Positions 1 to 7,761 of a DNA stretch of 64,000 nt are shown here, one piece after another. This stretch comes from WANQ01 sp964448055 (GTDB taxonomy: Archaea; Thermoproteota; Thermoprotei_A; Sulfolobales; WANQ01). The DNA is taken from contig CAYUVB010000001.1 in assembly GCA_964448055.1 (NCBI GenBank), positions 1 to 64,000 of the forward strand, read 5' to 3'. The notes under the pieces were generated by a model, which was given only the letters and a program-made list of their open reading frames with translations, was not told the origin of the DNA and ran no database searches. The first letter of the stretch is position 1. Every line of letters starts with the position of its first letter. A program made the position numbers and the translations under genes.

Positions 1-24
1 TCATGAGGACATCACGATAGTCAT

Positions 25-417
25 GTGGTGGGCCCGCCGGGATTTGAACCCGGGACCTCCGGCTCCGAAGGCCGGCGTCCTATACGACACAAATCGCGCG
101 GGAAAGCGAACAAAGCGACAACCCGCACAAATAGTTTCCCCAGCGATACCGCCGGGAAAACTCCGAGTAAGACCGGAAACCCACTAGCTGACAAAGAAAT
201 ACGGGTTGTCAAAGGGCCCGACAACGAAGTATACATCTTCGAGTATAACTACATTGTCTACATTTCGCCCTGGGTGAAAGAACAGCTACTACGCGGTACT
301 ACTCCACAGCAACAACACCTCACCCAAGTAACTGTGTCAGGGCGAGGTGCACTCAGCGAAGGAACTGCGCTACAAGTCATCAAACAAATTGAGAGACTTA
401 TCAACGCATACGCATAG
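25..417 (+). CDS. unknown protein starting inside the tRNA-Arg core
   Basis: This is a 130-residue frame with a GTG start at 25. Residues 1-13 (MVGPPGFEPGTSG) are encoded by the antisense of the tRNA T and anticodon arms. The same kind of peptide occurs inside SSV-type archaeal integrases, where the attP core lies within the int gene. Residues 14-55 are basic and low in complexity; 56-130 look like a small folded domain with alternating strands (motif EVYIFEYNYIVYIS) and a final helix. C-rich third positions support coding. I cannot show it to be an integrase fragment: no catalytic residues are present. The frame stays open after its TAG stop (415-417) into the next gene. It could be an int(N)-like remnant or an element gene that gained a tRNA-derived start. 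Confidence 0.5.
   Translation: MVGPPGFEPGTSGSEGRRPIRHKSRGKANKATTRTNSFPSDTAGKTPSKTGNPLADKEIRVVKGPDNEVYIFEYNYIVYISPWVKEQLLRGTTPQQQHLTQVTVSGRGALSEGTALQVIKQIERLINAYA
26..84 (-). tRNA. 3' portion of tRNA-Arg(TCG), 5' part absent
   Basis: Read on the minus strand this is the 3' part of a tRNA: encoded CCA (26-28), discriminator A (29), 3' acceptor strand (30-36), T arm with a 5-bp stem and TTCAAAT loop (37-53), 5-nt variable loop, and anticodon arm (59-75) with loop CTTCGGA, anticodon TCG (Arg). The 3' side of the D arm is still recognisable to about 84. Beyond that the sequence is unrelated: the 5' acceptor strand, which should be GGGCCCG, and the 5' D strand are missing. A 3' tRNA half of this kind is what archaeal tyrosine recombinases leave at the far end of an element integrated into a tRNA gene. 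Confidence 0.85.
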
Positions 418-420
418 CAG

Positions 421-456
421 AGGAGGGAGTGCACACTAATAGTGCACAGAGTGCAC
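421..456 (+). promoter_or_regulatory. strong Shine-Dalgarno and triple GTGCAC sites at a small gene start
   Basis: AGGAGGGAG at 421-429 is a near-perfect Shine-Dalgarno, 12 nt before the GTG at 442. The same stretch holds three copies of AGTGCAC (428-434, 441-447, 450-456). GTGCAC is its own reverse complement, so these are three palindromic hexamers overlapping the ribosome binding site and start codon. That layout resembles an operator for repression, possibly autogenous; the regulator is unknown. Confidence 0.45.
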
Positions 457-654
457 CTCATTTACGGGTTGCTTACACATACATTTCGCCCCGGAGAGTG
501 CTCCGGTATTCCTACTACAATATACTACCAGGAATACGCACAGTTGCTACAACGTCTACACAGCCCCAGTGGCACAATCAAGCTAACATCAGCGTTAAGC
601 CGAGTGTGCCAAAACATGCGCCAAAACCGTAAAAGAGTAGAAAAAGTTGATTAA
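442..654 (+). CDS. small element protein of unknown function
   Basis: A 70-residue basic protein with GTG start at 442, preceded by a strong AGGAGG-type ribosome binding site. It lies in the same frame as the upstream 25-417 frame, separated by a single TAG, so the two could once have been one gene or may be translationally coupled. The predicted protein has a central helix-rich stretch (YYQEYAQLLQRLH) and a basic C-terminus ending KRVEKVD, compatible with a small nucleic-acid-binding protein. An alternative overlapping frame (429-632) has poorer codon use. No family is recognised. GTGCAC palindromes overlap its start. Confidence 0.4.
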   Translation: MHRVHLIYGLLTHTFRPGECSGIPTTIYYQEYAQLLQRLHSPSGTIKLTSALSRVCQNMRQNRKRVEKVD

Positions 655-691
655 CTCGCGATGAGCGCGCGGGACACCGTACCCCAACCAC

Positions 692-1804
692 CTATGCCAG
701 AAACTTCTCCAATTCATGCCAAATAGACTCAACCGCTTCAGATATTGTCTCCGCCAACCATTTGAGTTGATAATGCCTTACTGAACTCTCTTTAATGTGT
801 CCATGGACGTAGTCCGATATGCGTTTCGCGTCTAGACCCAATTTTGGTGTGAGTGCATGCAGCAACTTATTATCACTCCATGCGCGAACCAAGCCTAACC
901 TGATCCCGCGTCGAGCAAACCACTCCCTCAAAGAATCGGCCGACATCCTCATACCAATCACCGAGAACCAATCACTCCTGGGCGCGACAATGAACACCGT
1001 ATACTTCCTACCCCTCATTACCGGTTCACCAAAGAGGACAACGACATGTTCAGTTTCAGCAAGAACCTTCAACTCCCTACCCACAGCTATCGCGCGCAGA
1101 ACCTGTGCAAGACGAGCACCCGAGACAACAAGAATGTTCCAGACAGCAACATACTTTCGTGGAGCCTCTACGCGAACAATCTCCGCCCATTGTTGAACGG
1201 TAGCGTCGTCGGGAACCTCAGGAGCCCTGCTATTTGACCTCTTTGCAGGTAATATCTCAGATATTGCATGAGCTAGCCTACGTTGCTCATCACTTATCGG
1301 TACTAACGTCGTCTCCGATAACCAATTGAAAAACACTTTCGCTCGCGACTTACGCGAAACCGGCCACTCCCTAGTACGCTCCACAATGTCGTCAACGGAA
1401 CAAATCGGACCCTGCGAGAACAGTTCCCCGAGAATAGAGATATACCTCCGCTTCTCCGTCTCCCCCTTACGCGTCGCCAAGAAAAGCTCCAACAACCTAT
1501 CGGATAACTCCAAGCAAGCACTATTTGCATTCGGCAATGAACTCTCCAAAGCCTTGAAGATATAGTCGGGATCCGCGAAATACGCTTCAGATAAAAGACG
1601 TAATCCCTCCGCAACGTAGCCTGATTTCACCAGGTATAAAGCAGTCGCTACAGTATTCGCGTTTCCCAAACGAATAAAGCGCCTCCTCTTCGACTCCGAG
1701 TCATAGACAACGGCCCGCAGGTAACCACCCTGCGCGTCAAGGAATCTAACCCGAGTAAGCTGTTGCACAGAGCGACTACTAGGTTTGGAGTATATAAGTG
1801 CCAA
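692..1804 (-). CDS. int: tyrosine recombinase (archaeal integrase)
   Basis: A 370-residue protein whose C-terminal half has the layout of a crenarchaeal tyrosine recombinase. A box-I Arg sits in VSGARLAQVL (about residue 231), followed by a second candidate Arg in the RAW motif (about 307), the DYVHGH segment (His about 336) and the nucleophile Tyr in VRHY (about 345), followed by a terminal helix. The N-terminal 200 residues are presumably the core-binding and oligomerisation part. It would catalyse integration and excision at the tRNA-Arg core about 600 bp away. The first available start is TTG at 1804; the frame stays open about 100 nt further upstream without a usable start, so a truncated 5' end is possible. 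Assignment of the second Arg is tentative. Codon use is GC-rich like the rest of the element. Confidence 0.75.
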   Translation of the reverse strand: MALIYSKPSSRSVQQLTRVRFLDAQGGYLRAVVYDSESKRRRFIRLGNANTVATALYLVKSGYVAEGLRLLSEAYFADPDYIFKALESSLPNANSACLELSDRLLELFLATRKGETEKRRYISILGELFSQGPICSVDDIVERTREWPVSRKSRAKVFFNWLSETTLVPISDEQRRLAHAISEILPAKRSNSRAPEVPDDATVQQWAEIVRVEAPRKYVAVWNILVVSGARLAQVLRAIAVGRELKVLAETEHVVVLFGEPVMRGRKYTVFIVAPRSDWFSVIGMRMSADSLREWFARRGIRLGLVRAWSDNKLLHALTPKLGLDAKRISDYVHGHIKESSVRHYQLKWLAETISEAVESIWHELEKFLA

Positions 1805-1958
1805 CGCCCCGCGCCAGTCATTACGAATGACAACAACTCGTTGACCATCAATACCGTCACCATGATGTTGCGGGGGGTCAGCTACCCCAGGGGTATTCCA
1901 TCACAGTTCAGTTGGCATGACTGTCTTCAGCCCCCAGTCTACTCTTGTTCTTATATGG

Positions 1959-3506
1959 CTATAAGACCCTTATCTTACCTTCACGTCTAAGCCGTAACAC
2001 ACGATATGACGGCGTAACATATTTTGGATGATTAGCTTTAACCATATCAACTCTTCTAACAGCAGTATTTCTTGGGGCTTCCCTAAGTTCGTTGGGATTA
2101 GTCTTAGCTTTATTAGCAATATCCTTTAGCACCTTTGCATAACGTTCTATGTTTTCCTTAGTTTCTGTATCCGTAAACTCTATCATTAATGCTTCTTCAA
2201 CTATTAGAGGGAAGTATATGGTTGGTGCATATAATCCGTTATCCAATAGGTTCTTTGCTACATCCTCAGCTGTTATACCATAATCTCTTGTTAGGGGTTT
2301 GGCACTATAGACTACTTCATGTTTTCTAGGACGATTAGGATCATATGGAAGCTCGTATCCTTGAACATTCTTCATTAGTGATATGAAGTAATTAGTATTA
2401 AGGACCGATTGTTCGGCAACTTCTTTTAGTCCTTGAGGACCTAAGCTTAGTATGTATATGTAAGCTTTTACCAGAGGTATGATATTGCCGTTGAAAGCTC
2501 TTATACGTCCAATACACTTTTCACATCTGTAATCAAGATAATATTTTCTTCCATCATATTCTATCAATGGTCTTGGTAGTAAATCTACTAGTTCGCCTTT
2601 AGCACATACTGGTCCTGCACCCGGTCCACCACTACCATGAGGTGTGCCGAAGGTTTTGTGTAAGTTTAAGTGAACTATGTCGAACCCCATATCTCCTGGT
2701 CGAACTATTCCAAGTATACCGTTAAGATTTGCTCCATCATAATACAATAATCCGCCAGCGCTATGTACTATATCGGCTATTTCAAGTATGTGTTCTTCGA
2801 ATAATCCAAGTGTATTAGGATTAGTTAACATTATGCCAGCTGTTTTCTCGCTTACAACGCTTTTAAGTGCCTCAAGATCTAGATTTCCTTTCTCATCAGT
2901 TAGCAATCTTATAACCTTGAACCCGGCCATGGCTGCACTTGCTGGGTTGGTTCCATGCGCATTATCTGGTATGAGCATTTCATCTCGATAACCTTCTCCT
3001 CTTAGTTCATGGTATTTCTTAATCATGAGTGCTCCAGTGAGTTCACCTGCTGCACCAGCAGGTGGTTGAAGACTACATCTATCCATACCTGTTATCTCGG
3101 CAAGCCATTTCTCAAGAGTGTATAATATCTCCAACAGTCCTTGAACATCCTCCTCGTCTTGTAATGGATGCAACAATGTTATATACTCGCTATTGGCCAG
3201 CTCTTCGGCAATACGTGGATTATACTTCATAGTGCATGAACCTAATGGTACAGGGCCGTGATCAACACCGTAAGCCATCTCTGATAGTCTAGTATAGTGT
3301 CTTAGAACTTCTACCTCTGAGAGCTCTGGCAACTCCGGGGGACTGCTTCGGCGTAGACCTTCAGGTATTACTTCTTCTAATTTTACACTATGTTTTATCT
3401 CATCCTCTAGTTCAGGTATGAGGTAACCAACTCTACCACGAGCACTCAGCTCGTATATTAATGGCTCATTCCATTTGGCTTGTCTCCACTCATTCAAGAT
3501 TTTCAC
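1959..3506 (-). CDS. gcvPB: glycine dehydrogenase (decarboxylating) subunit 2, P-protein beta
   Basis: A 515-residue PLP-dependent subunit of the glycine cleavage system, which decarboxylates glycine and passes the aminomethyl group to lipoyl GcvH. The PLP-binding lysine is Lys284 in the HKTFGTPHG motif, followed by the glycine-rich GSGGPGAGP segment. Length fits the split archaeal/Gram-positive type of P-protein. Translation starts at GTG 3506, overlapping the TGA of gcvPA by 4 nt (GTGA), so the two subunits are translationally coupled. An FeS-like Cys pair (CEKC) lies after the lysine region. The stop at 1959 borders the GC-rich element, so its native downstream neighbour is not visible. 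Confidence 0.96.
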   Translation of the reverse strand: MKILNEWRQAKWNEPLIYELSARGRVGYLIPELEDEIKHSVKLEEVIPEGLRRSSPPELPELSEVEVLRHYTRLSEMAYGVDHGPVPLGSCTMKYNPRIAEELANSEYITLLHPLQDEEDVQGLLEILYTLEKWLAEITGMDRCSLQPPAGAAGELTGALMIKKYHELRGEGYRDEMLIPDNAHGTNPASAAMAGFKVIRLLTDEKGNLDLEALKSVVSEKTAGIMLTNPNTLGLFEEHILEIADIVHSAGGLLYYDGANLNGILGIVRPGDMGFDIVHLNLHKTFGTPHGSGGPGAGPVCAKGELVDLLPRPLIEYDGRKYYLDYRCEKCIGRIRAFNGNIIPLVKAYIYILSLGPQGLKEVAEQSVLNTNYFISLMKNVQGYELPYDPNRPRKHEVVYSAKPLTRDYGITAEDVAKNLLDNGLYAPTIYFPLIVEEALMIEFTDTETKENIERYAKVLKDIANKAKTNPNELREAPRNTAVRRVDMVKANHPKYVTPSYRVLRLRREGKIRVL

Positions 3507-4894
3507 CTTTTTGTCTCAATGTACTCCTTAATTAATTTAAACAATAAATCTATGTCCTTAAGACTATGTGCTTCGGTTACACAGAATAATGCACATTCAC
3601 CTAGCCAGGGATACTTATCACCTATATAGTATCCTCCTAGAACATTATGGTCTTTAAGATATTTGTAAAGACCTTTATACTCTACGGGAAATCTTACAAC
3701 GAATTCCTTGAAATGCTTGGATTCAAGAGCTGGCGCTTTAACATCAGGTATTTCATTAAGCTTCTTTGCTGTATAAGCAGCTTTCAATGCTATATGTTGG
3801 GCTAACTCTACAATACCCTTCTTCCCTAAGAGTGATAAGTATACTGCTGCAGCAATAGCCATTAACGCTTCATTTGTTGTTATATTACTTGTAGCATGTT
3901 CTCTACGTATGTGCTGTTCACGTGTCTGTAGTATCATCGCAAATGCTCGTTTACCATCAGCGTCCTCCGTCAATCCTATTAATCTTCCAGGTAATTGTCT
4001 AACTAGTTTACGATCCCAACGTACAGCAAATACGCCAAGATAGGGTCCGCCGTAATTTAAGCCCAATCCTAAGGGTTGGCCCTCGGCTATAGCTATATCT
4101 GCTCCAAGTTTTCCAGGCGGTTCGAGTATCCCCAGGCTTAGTGGTTCAAAACCCACTATAAATAACGCATTATACTGATGCGCCAGTTCCCCTATTTTCC
4201 TTATACCTTCATCGATGAATCCTAGATATGATGGATATTCAACGTATACCCCAGCGACATCGCTTTGTTTAAGCTTCTCCTCCAAGTCTGTTAAATCCAT
4301 GAATCCTGTTTTTTCATTGAAACCTACTTCTTCTATCTTAAGCTTTTTACCATAAACCCACGTCTTAGCCGCTTCTAAATGTTGGGGGTTCATAGTACCT
4401 GGTACAAGTATTCTTGTCTTACGTGTTACACGACTTGCCATCAAGAATGCTTCAGCAACAGCAGTGCTCCCGTCATACATTGACGCATTTACAACTTCCA
4501 TCTCAACTAGATCAGCTATTAAGCTTTGGTATTCAAATAAGGCTTGTAAAATGCCTTGGGATATTTCTGCTTGATAAGGAGTGTAAGCTGTAAGGAAGCT
4601 ACCTCTACTAACAATCCACTTAACAACGCTTGGGACGTGATGATAACATACTCCACCACCCATGAATGGTGGAGGATTAATGTATATTTTATTCCTTGAG
4701 AGCTTCTCTAAGACTACGCGTTTTACTTCAATCTCGCTTAAAGGTCTTCCTAAACCTACATTTAGTAGTTTATTTAACTTGACAGTATCAGGTACATCGC
4801 TATATAGCTCACTAACATCCTTAACCCCTATCTTTAAAAGCATCTCTTTCTTTATCTCTTTGGGAGAATTAGGTAGCCATGGATGAACCGTCAA
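3503..4894 (-). CDS. gcvPA: glycine dehydrogenase (decarboxylating) subunit 1, P-protein alpha
   Basis: A 463-residue alpha subunit that forms the heteromeric P-protein with GcvPB. The family signature FMGGGVCYHHVP is at residues 77-88, and the aminotransferase-like fold runs to the end with a GLNYGGPYLG segment. The PLP lysine is correctly absent here because it lies in the beta subunit. The start is TTG at 4894. The gene reads away from gcvT, with a 114-bp divergent intergenic region that must hold both promoters. Together with gcvT and gcvH this gives P, T and H proteins; no dihydrolipoamide dehydrogenase (L protein) lies in the window. Confidence 0.96.
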   Translation of the reverse strand: MTVHPWLPNSPKEIKKEMLLKIGVKDVSELYSDVPDTVKLNKLLNVGLGRPLSEIEVKRVVLEKLSRNKIYINPPPFMGGGVCYHHVPSVVKWIVSRGSFLTAYTPYQAEISQGILQALFEYQSLIADLVEMEVVNASMYDGSTAVAEAFLMASRVTRKTRILVPGTMNPQHLEAAKTWVYGKKLKIEEVGFNEKTGFMDLTDLEEKLKQSDVAGVYVEYPSYLGFIDEGIRKIGELAHQYNALFIVGFEPLSLGILEPPGKLGADIAIAEGQPLGLGLNYGGPYLGVFAVRWDRKLVRQLPGRLIGLTEDADGKRAFAMILQTREQHIRREHATSNITTNEALMAIAAAVYLSLLGKKGIVELAQHIALKAAYTAKKLNEIPDVKAPALESKHFKEFVVRFPVEYKGLYKYLKDHNVLGGYYIGDKYPWLGECALFCVTEAHSLKDIDLLFKLIKEYIETKR

Positions 4895-5008
4895 TAGTTA
4901 TCAGCCCCTATAACTTGTAGAGGTTCTAGGAAAATAAGGCTATGAGTAATACATGAGGTAAAGTTATCTACCCTTATCAAGGATAGTGTATATGGGTGCT
5001 AATTCCTC

Positions 5009-6103
5009 ATGACCCTTCTTAAAAGCCCACTACATGACGTACATGTAGAATTAAAGGCTAGTTTCGGAGAATTCGCTAGTTGGCAAATGCCGCTAACATA
5101 TACAAGTGGGATAAAGGAGCATTTAGCTGTTAGGGAAAACGCGGGGATATTTGATATATCACATATGGGTAGGATCATAGTTAAGGGTGACGAGTCGTTA
5201 ACATTCTTACAAAAACTTGTACCTAAAGACTTATCCGAGGTTCCTCCAGGATACATGAGCGGCCCCACAGCCTTTCTTAACGAGAATGCAGGGTTCAAAG
5301 ACGATGTAATGTTATATAATATGGGTAATAAATGGCTCATAGTATGTAACGCTGTAAATCGTGAAAAGATTCTTGACTGGCTAAATCATTGGAAGACCAA
5401 GTGGGGAGCTAATGTAGAGATTAAGGATGAAACATTTAATATAGCTATGCTAGCATTACAGGGGCCTAATTCTGCTAAGTATATGGAGGAAATAGGTCTA
5501 AATACAGTCTTAGATCTTCAGATGCTTCAATTTAAAACAAATGTAGAGTCAAAATATGGCGCACTATTTCTTGTAAGTCGTAGTGGCTGGACTGGCGAAG
5601 ATGGCTTCGAAATACTAGGGAAGCCTGAAGTAGTAGGTAGGATTTTCAAAGAACTTGTTGAAAAAGGAGTGACACCAGCGGGATTAGCCGCAAGGGATAC
5701 ACTAAGACTAGAGATGGGCTTTGTTCTTTACGGACACGACATAGATGAAAATATAACACCTATTGAAGCAAGATATTGGGTATGGACTCCTGGTAAGAAA
5801 GGTTATGTGGGATATGAGGCGTTAATTAAAAAGTTGAAGAAGGGTGTTGATAGGATTAGGATAGGCTTAAAGATGAAGAAGAAAGTAAAAGCAATACCAC
5901 GAGAAGGAGATAAAATAGTAATAGAAGGTGTAGAAGTAGGTACTATAACTAGTGGAAACTATTCACCAACACTTAAGAGGGGTATTGCTATGGGATACAT
6001 TAACTCAAGACACGCCTTGATAGGTTTAGGGGTAGAAGTTAATATAAGAGGCCGCTTCTATCCAGGTAAACTGTCAGATTTCCCACTATACAAGAAAGGG
6101 TGA
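5009..6103 (+). CDS. gcvT: aminomethyltransferase, glycine cleavage T-protein
   Basis: A 364-residue folate-dependent T-protein. It takes the aminomethyl group from lipoyl GcvH and transfers methylene to tetrahydrofolate (in many crenarchaea a modified folate), releasing ammonia. Family landmarks are the N-terminal GIFDISHMGRI segment, the SRSGWTGEDGFEI block in the middle, LAARDTLRLEMG and a C-terminal beta-barrel domain. ATG start at 5009. It is followed after 6 nt by gcvH, so the two form an operon opposite gcvPA-gcvPB. Confidence 0.96.
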   Translation: MTLLKSPLHDVHVELKASFGEFASWQMPLTYTSGIKEHLAVRENAGIFDISHMGRIIVKGDESLTFLQKLVPKDLSEVPPGYMSGPTAFLNENAGFKDDVMLYNMGNKWLIVCNAVNREKILDWLNHWKTKWGANVEIKDETFNIAMLALQGPNSAKYMEEIGLNTVLDLQMLQFKTNVESKYGALFLVSRSGWTGEDGFEILGKPEVVGRIFKELVEKGVTPAGLAARDTLRLEMGFVLYGHDIDENITPIEARYWVWTPGKKGYVGYEALIKKLKKGVDRIRIGLKMKKKVKAIPREGDKIVIEGVEVGTITSGNYSPTLKRGIAMGYINSRHALIGLGVEVNIRGRFYPGKLSDFPLYKKG

Positions 6104-6109
6104 AAGCCT

Positions 6110-6529
6110 ATGTCTGAAATAAGAGTGTTAGGAGAATACGTAGTCTTAACTGATAGAAGGTATACCGAAACAGATGAATGGGTTAAAGTTGAAGGAGATA
6201 TAGTAATCGTAGGAGTAACTGATTATGCCCAAAAGAAGCTAAAGGATATTGTTGGAGTGGTGTTTGAAGAACCTGGCAAGAAGGTTAGCAAAGGCGATGT
6301 AGTCGCCGAACTAGAGTCCATTAAAAGCCGCGGTGAAATCTACGCACCTGTGGCTGGTGAAATAGTAGAAGTTAATACTAGACTTGAAGAAGAACCTGAC
6401 CTCATAAATAGTGACCCATATGGTGAAGGATGGTTAGTTAAGATTAAGCCTAACAACATAAGCGATGTAGAGAAACTATTAACGCCGGAGCAGTATGCTA
6501 AACACATAGAGAAACGTGAGAAAAGCTAA
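6110..6529 (+). CDS. gcvH: glycine cleavage H-protein
   Basis: A 139-residue lipoyl carrier protein that shuttles the aminomethyl intermediate between P, T and L proteins. The lipoylation site is Lys72 in the ESIKSRGEI motif; ESIK replaces the more usual ESVK. The flanking DVVAELES and APVAGEIVEVN hairpins match the barrel-sandwich fold, and the conserved DPYGEGWLVKI segment closes the domain. The gene overlaps the following PAC2 gene by 14 nt. No lipoate ligase or lipoyl synthase lies in the window, so how it is lipoylated is not shown. Confidence 0.95.
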   Translation: MSEIRVLGEYVVLTDRRYTETDEWVKVEGDIVIVGVTDYAQKKLKDIVGVVFEEPGKKVSKGDVVAELESIKSRGEIYAPVAGEIVEVNTRLEEEPDLINSDPYGEGWLVKIKPNNISDVEKLLTPEQYAKHIEKREKS

Positions 6530-7322
6530 GGTGCAATATATGTCTTATCCACACTACTATGAAGAAGTATTTGATGGTATAATAATATTTGAATCAAAAG
6601 CTATAGACATACCAAAACCTTCTTTCCTAATATTAGGCTTGCCTGATGCAGGATTGGTAGGATCTATTAGTGCAAGTCATATGGTCAGAACACTTAAAAT
6701 GGAGGAATACGGTGGAATAGAAAGCTATAGATTCTTTCCACCAGTAGCAGTAATCCACGATGGTAAACCTCATGCACCAATAAGATTATTCTATAAAGAC
6801 AATGTAGCAGTAGTCGTGCCAGAAATAGCTGTTCCGCCACAAGCAATATACCCATTAAGCATGGCACTCGTGGAATATGCGCAAAAGAGAGGCTTCGACT
6901 ACGTAGTTTCGATTACTGGTGCTCCAGTACCTAATCGTATGAACCTCGAGAAACCCAGACTTTACTGGTTAGCAAGCAGTGATAAAGCAGCTAAGCTGGT
7001 CCAAGAACTAAAACTAGAAGAATTTAAGGAAGGTCTACTTGTTGGGCCTTATGCAATAATATTAAAGGAATCTGTTAAGAGGAGACTTAATAATCTATTA
7101 CTACTAGCTGAAACATACATGGAGTTCCCTGATCCCGAAGCAGCAGCAATTGTATTAGAAACATTGTCTAAGGTCTTAGGAATACAAGTTGATGTAAAGA
7201 AGCTGCTTGAGGAAGCAGAGCTAATAAAGATTAAGACAAGAGAGTTAATGAGACATACTACTCAGAGCCTAGCTAAGATGGGTAAGGGATACGAGTACCA
7301 GATGCCACTGCTATACGCATAA
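6516..7322 (+). CDS. PAC2-family protein (proteasome-assembly-chaperone-like)
   Basis: A 268-residue PAC2-family protein. The diagnostic start is LILGLPDAGLVGSISASHMV, followed by a FPPVAVIHDG segment, VVPEIAVPPQA, and a helical C-terminal half (about 190-268) rich in Leu/Glu/Lys. In eukaryotes PAC2 is a chaperone for 20S proteasome assembly; archaeal homologues are linked to proteasome assembly, and related archaeal proteins group with ATP-grasp enzymes. Only the family is seen here, not the role. The start at 6516 overlaps gcvH by 14 nt; a later ATG (6540) is also possible. It probably shares the gcvTH transcript, but a metabolic link to glycine cleavage is not implied. Confidence 0.85.
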   Translation: MRKAKVQYMSYPHYYEEVFDGIIIFESKAIDIPKPSFLILGLPDAGLVGSISASHMVRTLKMEEYGGIESYRFFPPVAVIHDGKPHAPIRLFYKDNVAVVVPEIAVPPQAIYPLSMALVEYAQKRGFDYVVSITGAPVPNRMNLEKPRLYWLASSDKAAKLVQELKLEEFKEGLLVGPYAIILKESVKRRLNNLLLLAETYMEFPDPEAAAIVLETLSKVLGIQVDVKKLLEEAELIKIKTRELMRHTTQSLAKMGKGYEYQMPLLYA

Positions 7323-7343
7323 AGGTACTAAAGGTGTCATGTT

Positions 7344-7754
7344 ATGGGCTTCGATGAATTAGCTAGAATAAGGAGAAGGTTAAGAGAGCTATTAGGTGAA
7401 TACGAAACAGTATTCGATGAGTCATGGAGCGAGCTAAGACCTATGTGGGATGTTGATGGCACTCTAGAACCGCTTTACTCCCTTTACGAGTACTCTGATA
7501 AGTACGTCGTAGTTGTTGATTTACCTGGAGCAGATTTGTCTACTCTTAGTGTTGACGTAAAAGGTAGAAGACTTGTAATTAGATGTAGGCTAAAAGAAGA
7601 GTTATCATTTATTAAATGGGGTACTATTCAAAGGGAGATAAGATTTAGAGAATATGTTAAAGTGATAGAGCTACCTGAGAATATAGATTTATCCAAGTTT
7701 GATGTTGAAAGGAAGGACTCATTGGTAGTAATAATAATTGGTAAGAGAATTTAA
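7344..7754 (+). CDS. small heat shock protein (Hsp20/alpha-crystallin-like)
   Basis: A 136-residue protein with an N-terminal region rich in Arg, Glu and Trp (1-45) and an alpha-crystallin-type beta sandwich from about 50 to the end: YVVVVDLPGADL, then paired strands to ENIDLSKFDVERKDSLVVII. It would act as an ATP-independent holdase for unfolding proteins. It lacks the C-terminal IxI tail that mediates oligomer formation in classic Hsp20, ending in GKRI, so it may be a divergent or small-oligomer member. It starts 21 nt after the PAC2 gene and its end converges on the DRG GTPase. Confidence 0.75.
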   Translation: MGFDELARIRRRLRELLGEYETVFDESWSELRPMWDVDGTLEPLYSLYEYSDKYVVVVDLPGADLSTLSVDVKGRRLVIRCRLKEELSFIKWGTIQREIRFREYVKVIELPENIDLSKFDVERKDSLVVIIIGKRI

Positions 7755-7761
7755 CCTTTTT

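Larger units (their letters stand above)
24..1950. mobile_element. integrated element or remnant at a tRNA-Arg site
   Basis: This segment starts at a tRNA 3' half (the presumed attachment core), carries a tyrosine recombinase, and has two small genes without recognisable cellular homologues. It is visibly richer in G+C and uses C-ending codons much more than the chromosome that begins at the gcvPB stop codon (1959). No second tRNA half or intact tRNA-Arg is present at the right side, so the right boundary (about 1810-1958) is set only by the composition change and the end of gcvPB. It may be an eroded remnant, or the intact tRNA may lie outside the window. Mobility is inferred. Confidence 0.6.

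Noticed and set aside
21..236. Minus-strand frame across the tRNA remnant
   Set aside because: It only reads the tRNA sense strand and flanking bases; no protein support, and the tRNA remnant explains the sequence.
429..632. Second frame (67 codons) overlapping the small element gene
   Set aside because: Its GTG sits on the Shine-Dalgarno itself; the 442 start has proper spacing and better codon use.
4895..5008. Glycine riboswitch before gcvT
   Set aside because: The region is short and AT-rich with no paired elements resembling the glycine aptamer, and glycine riboswitches are not established in archaea.
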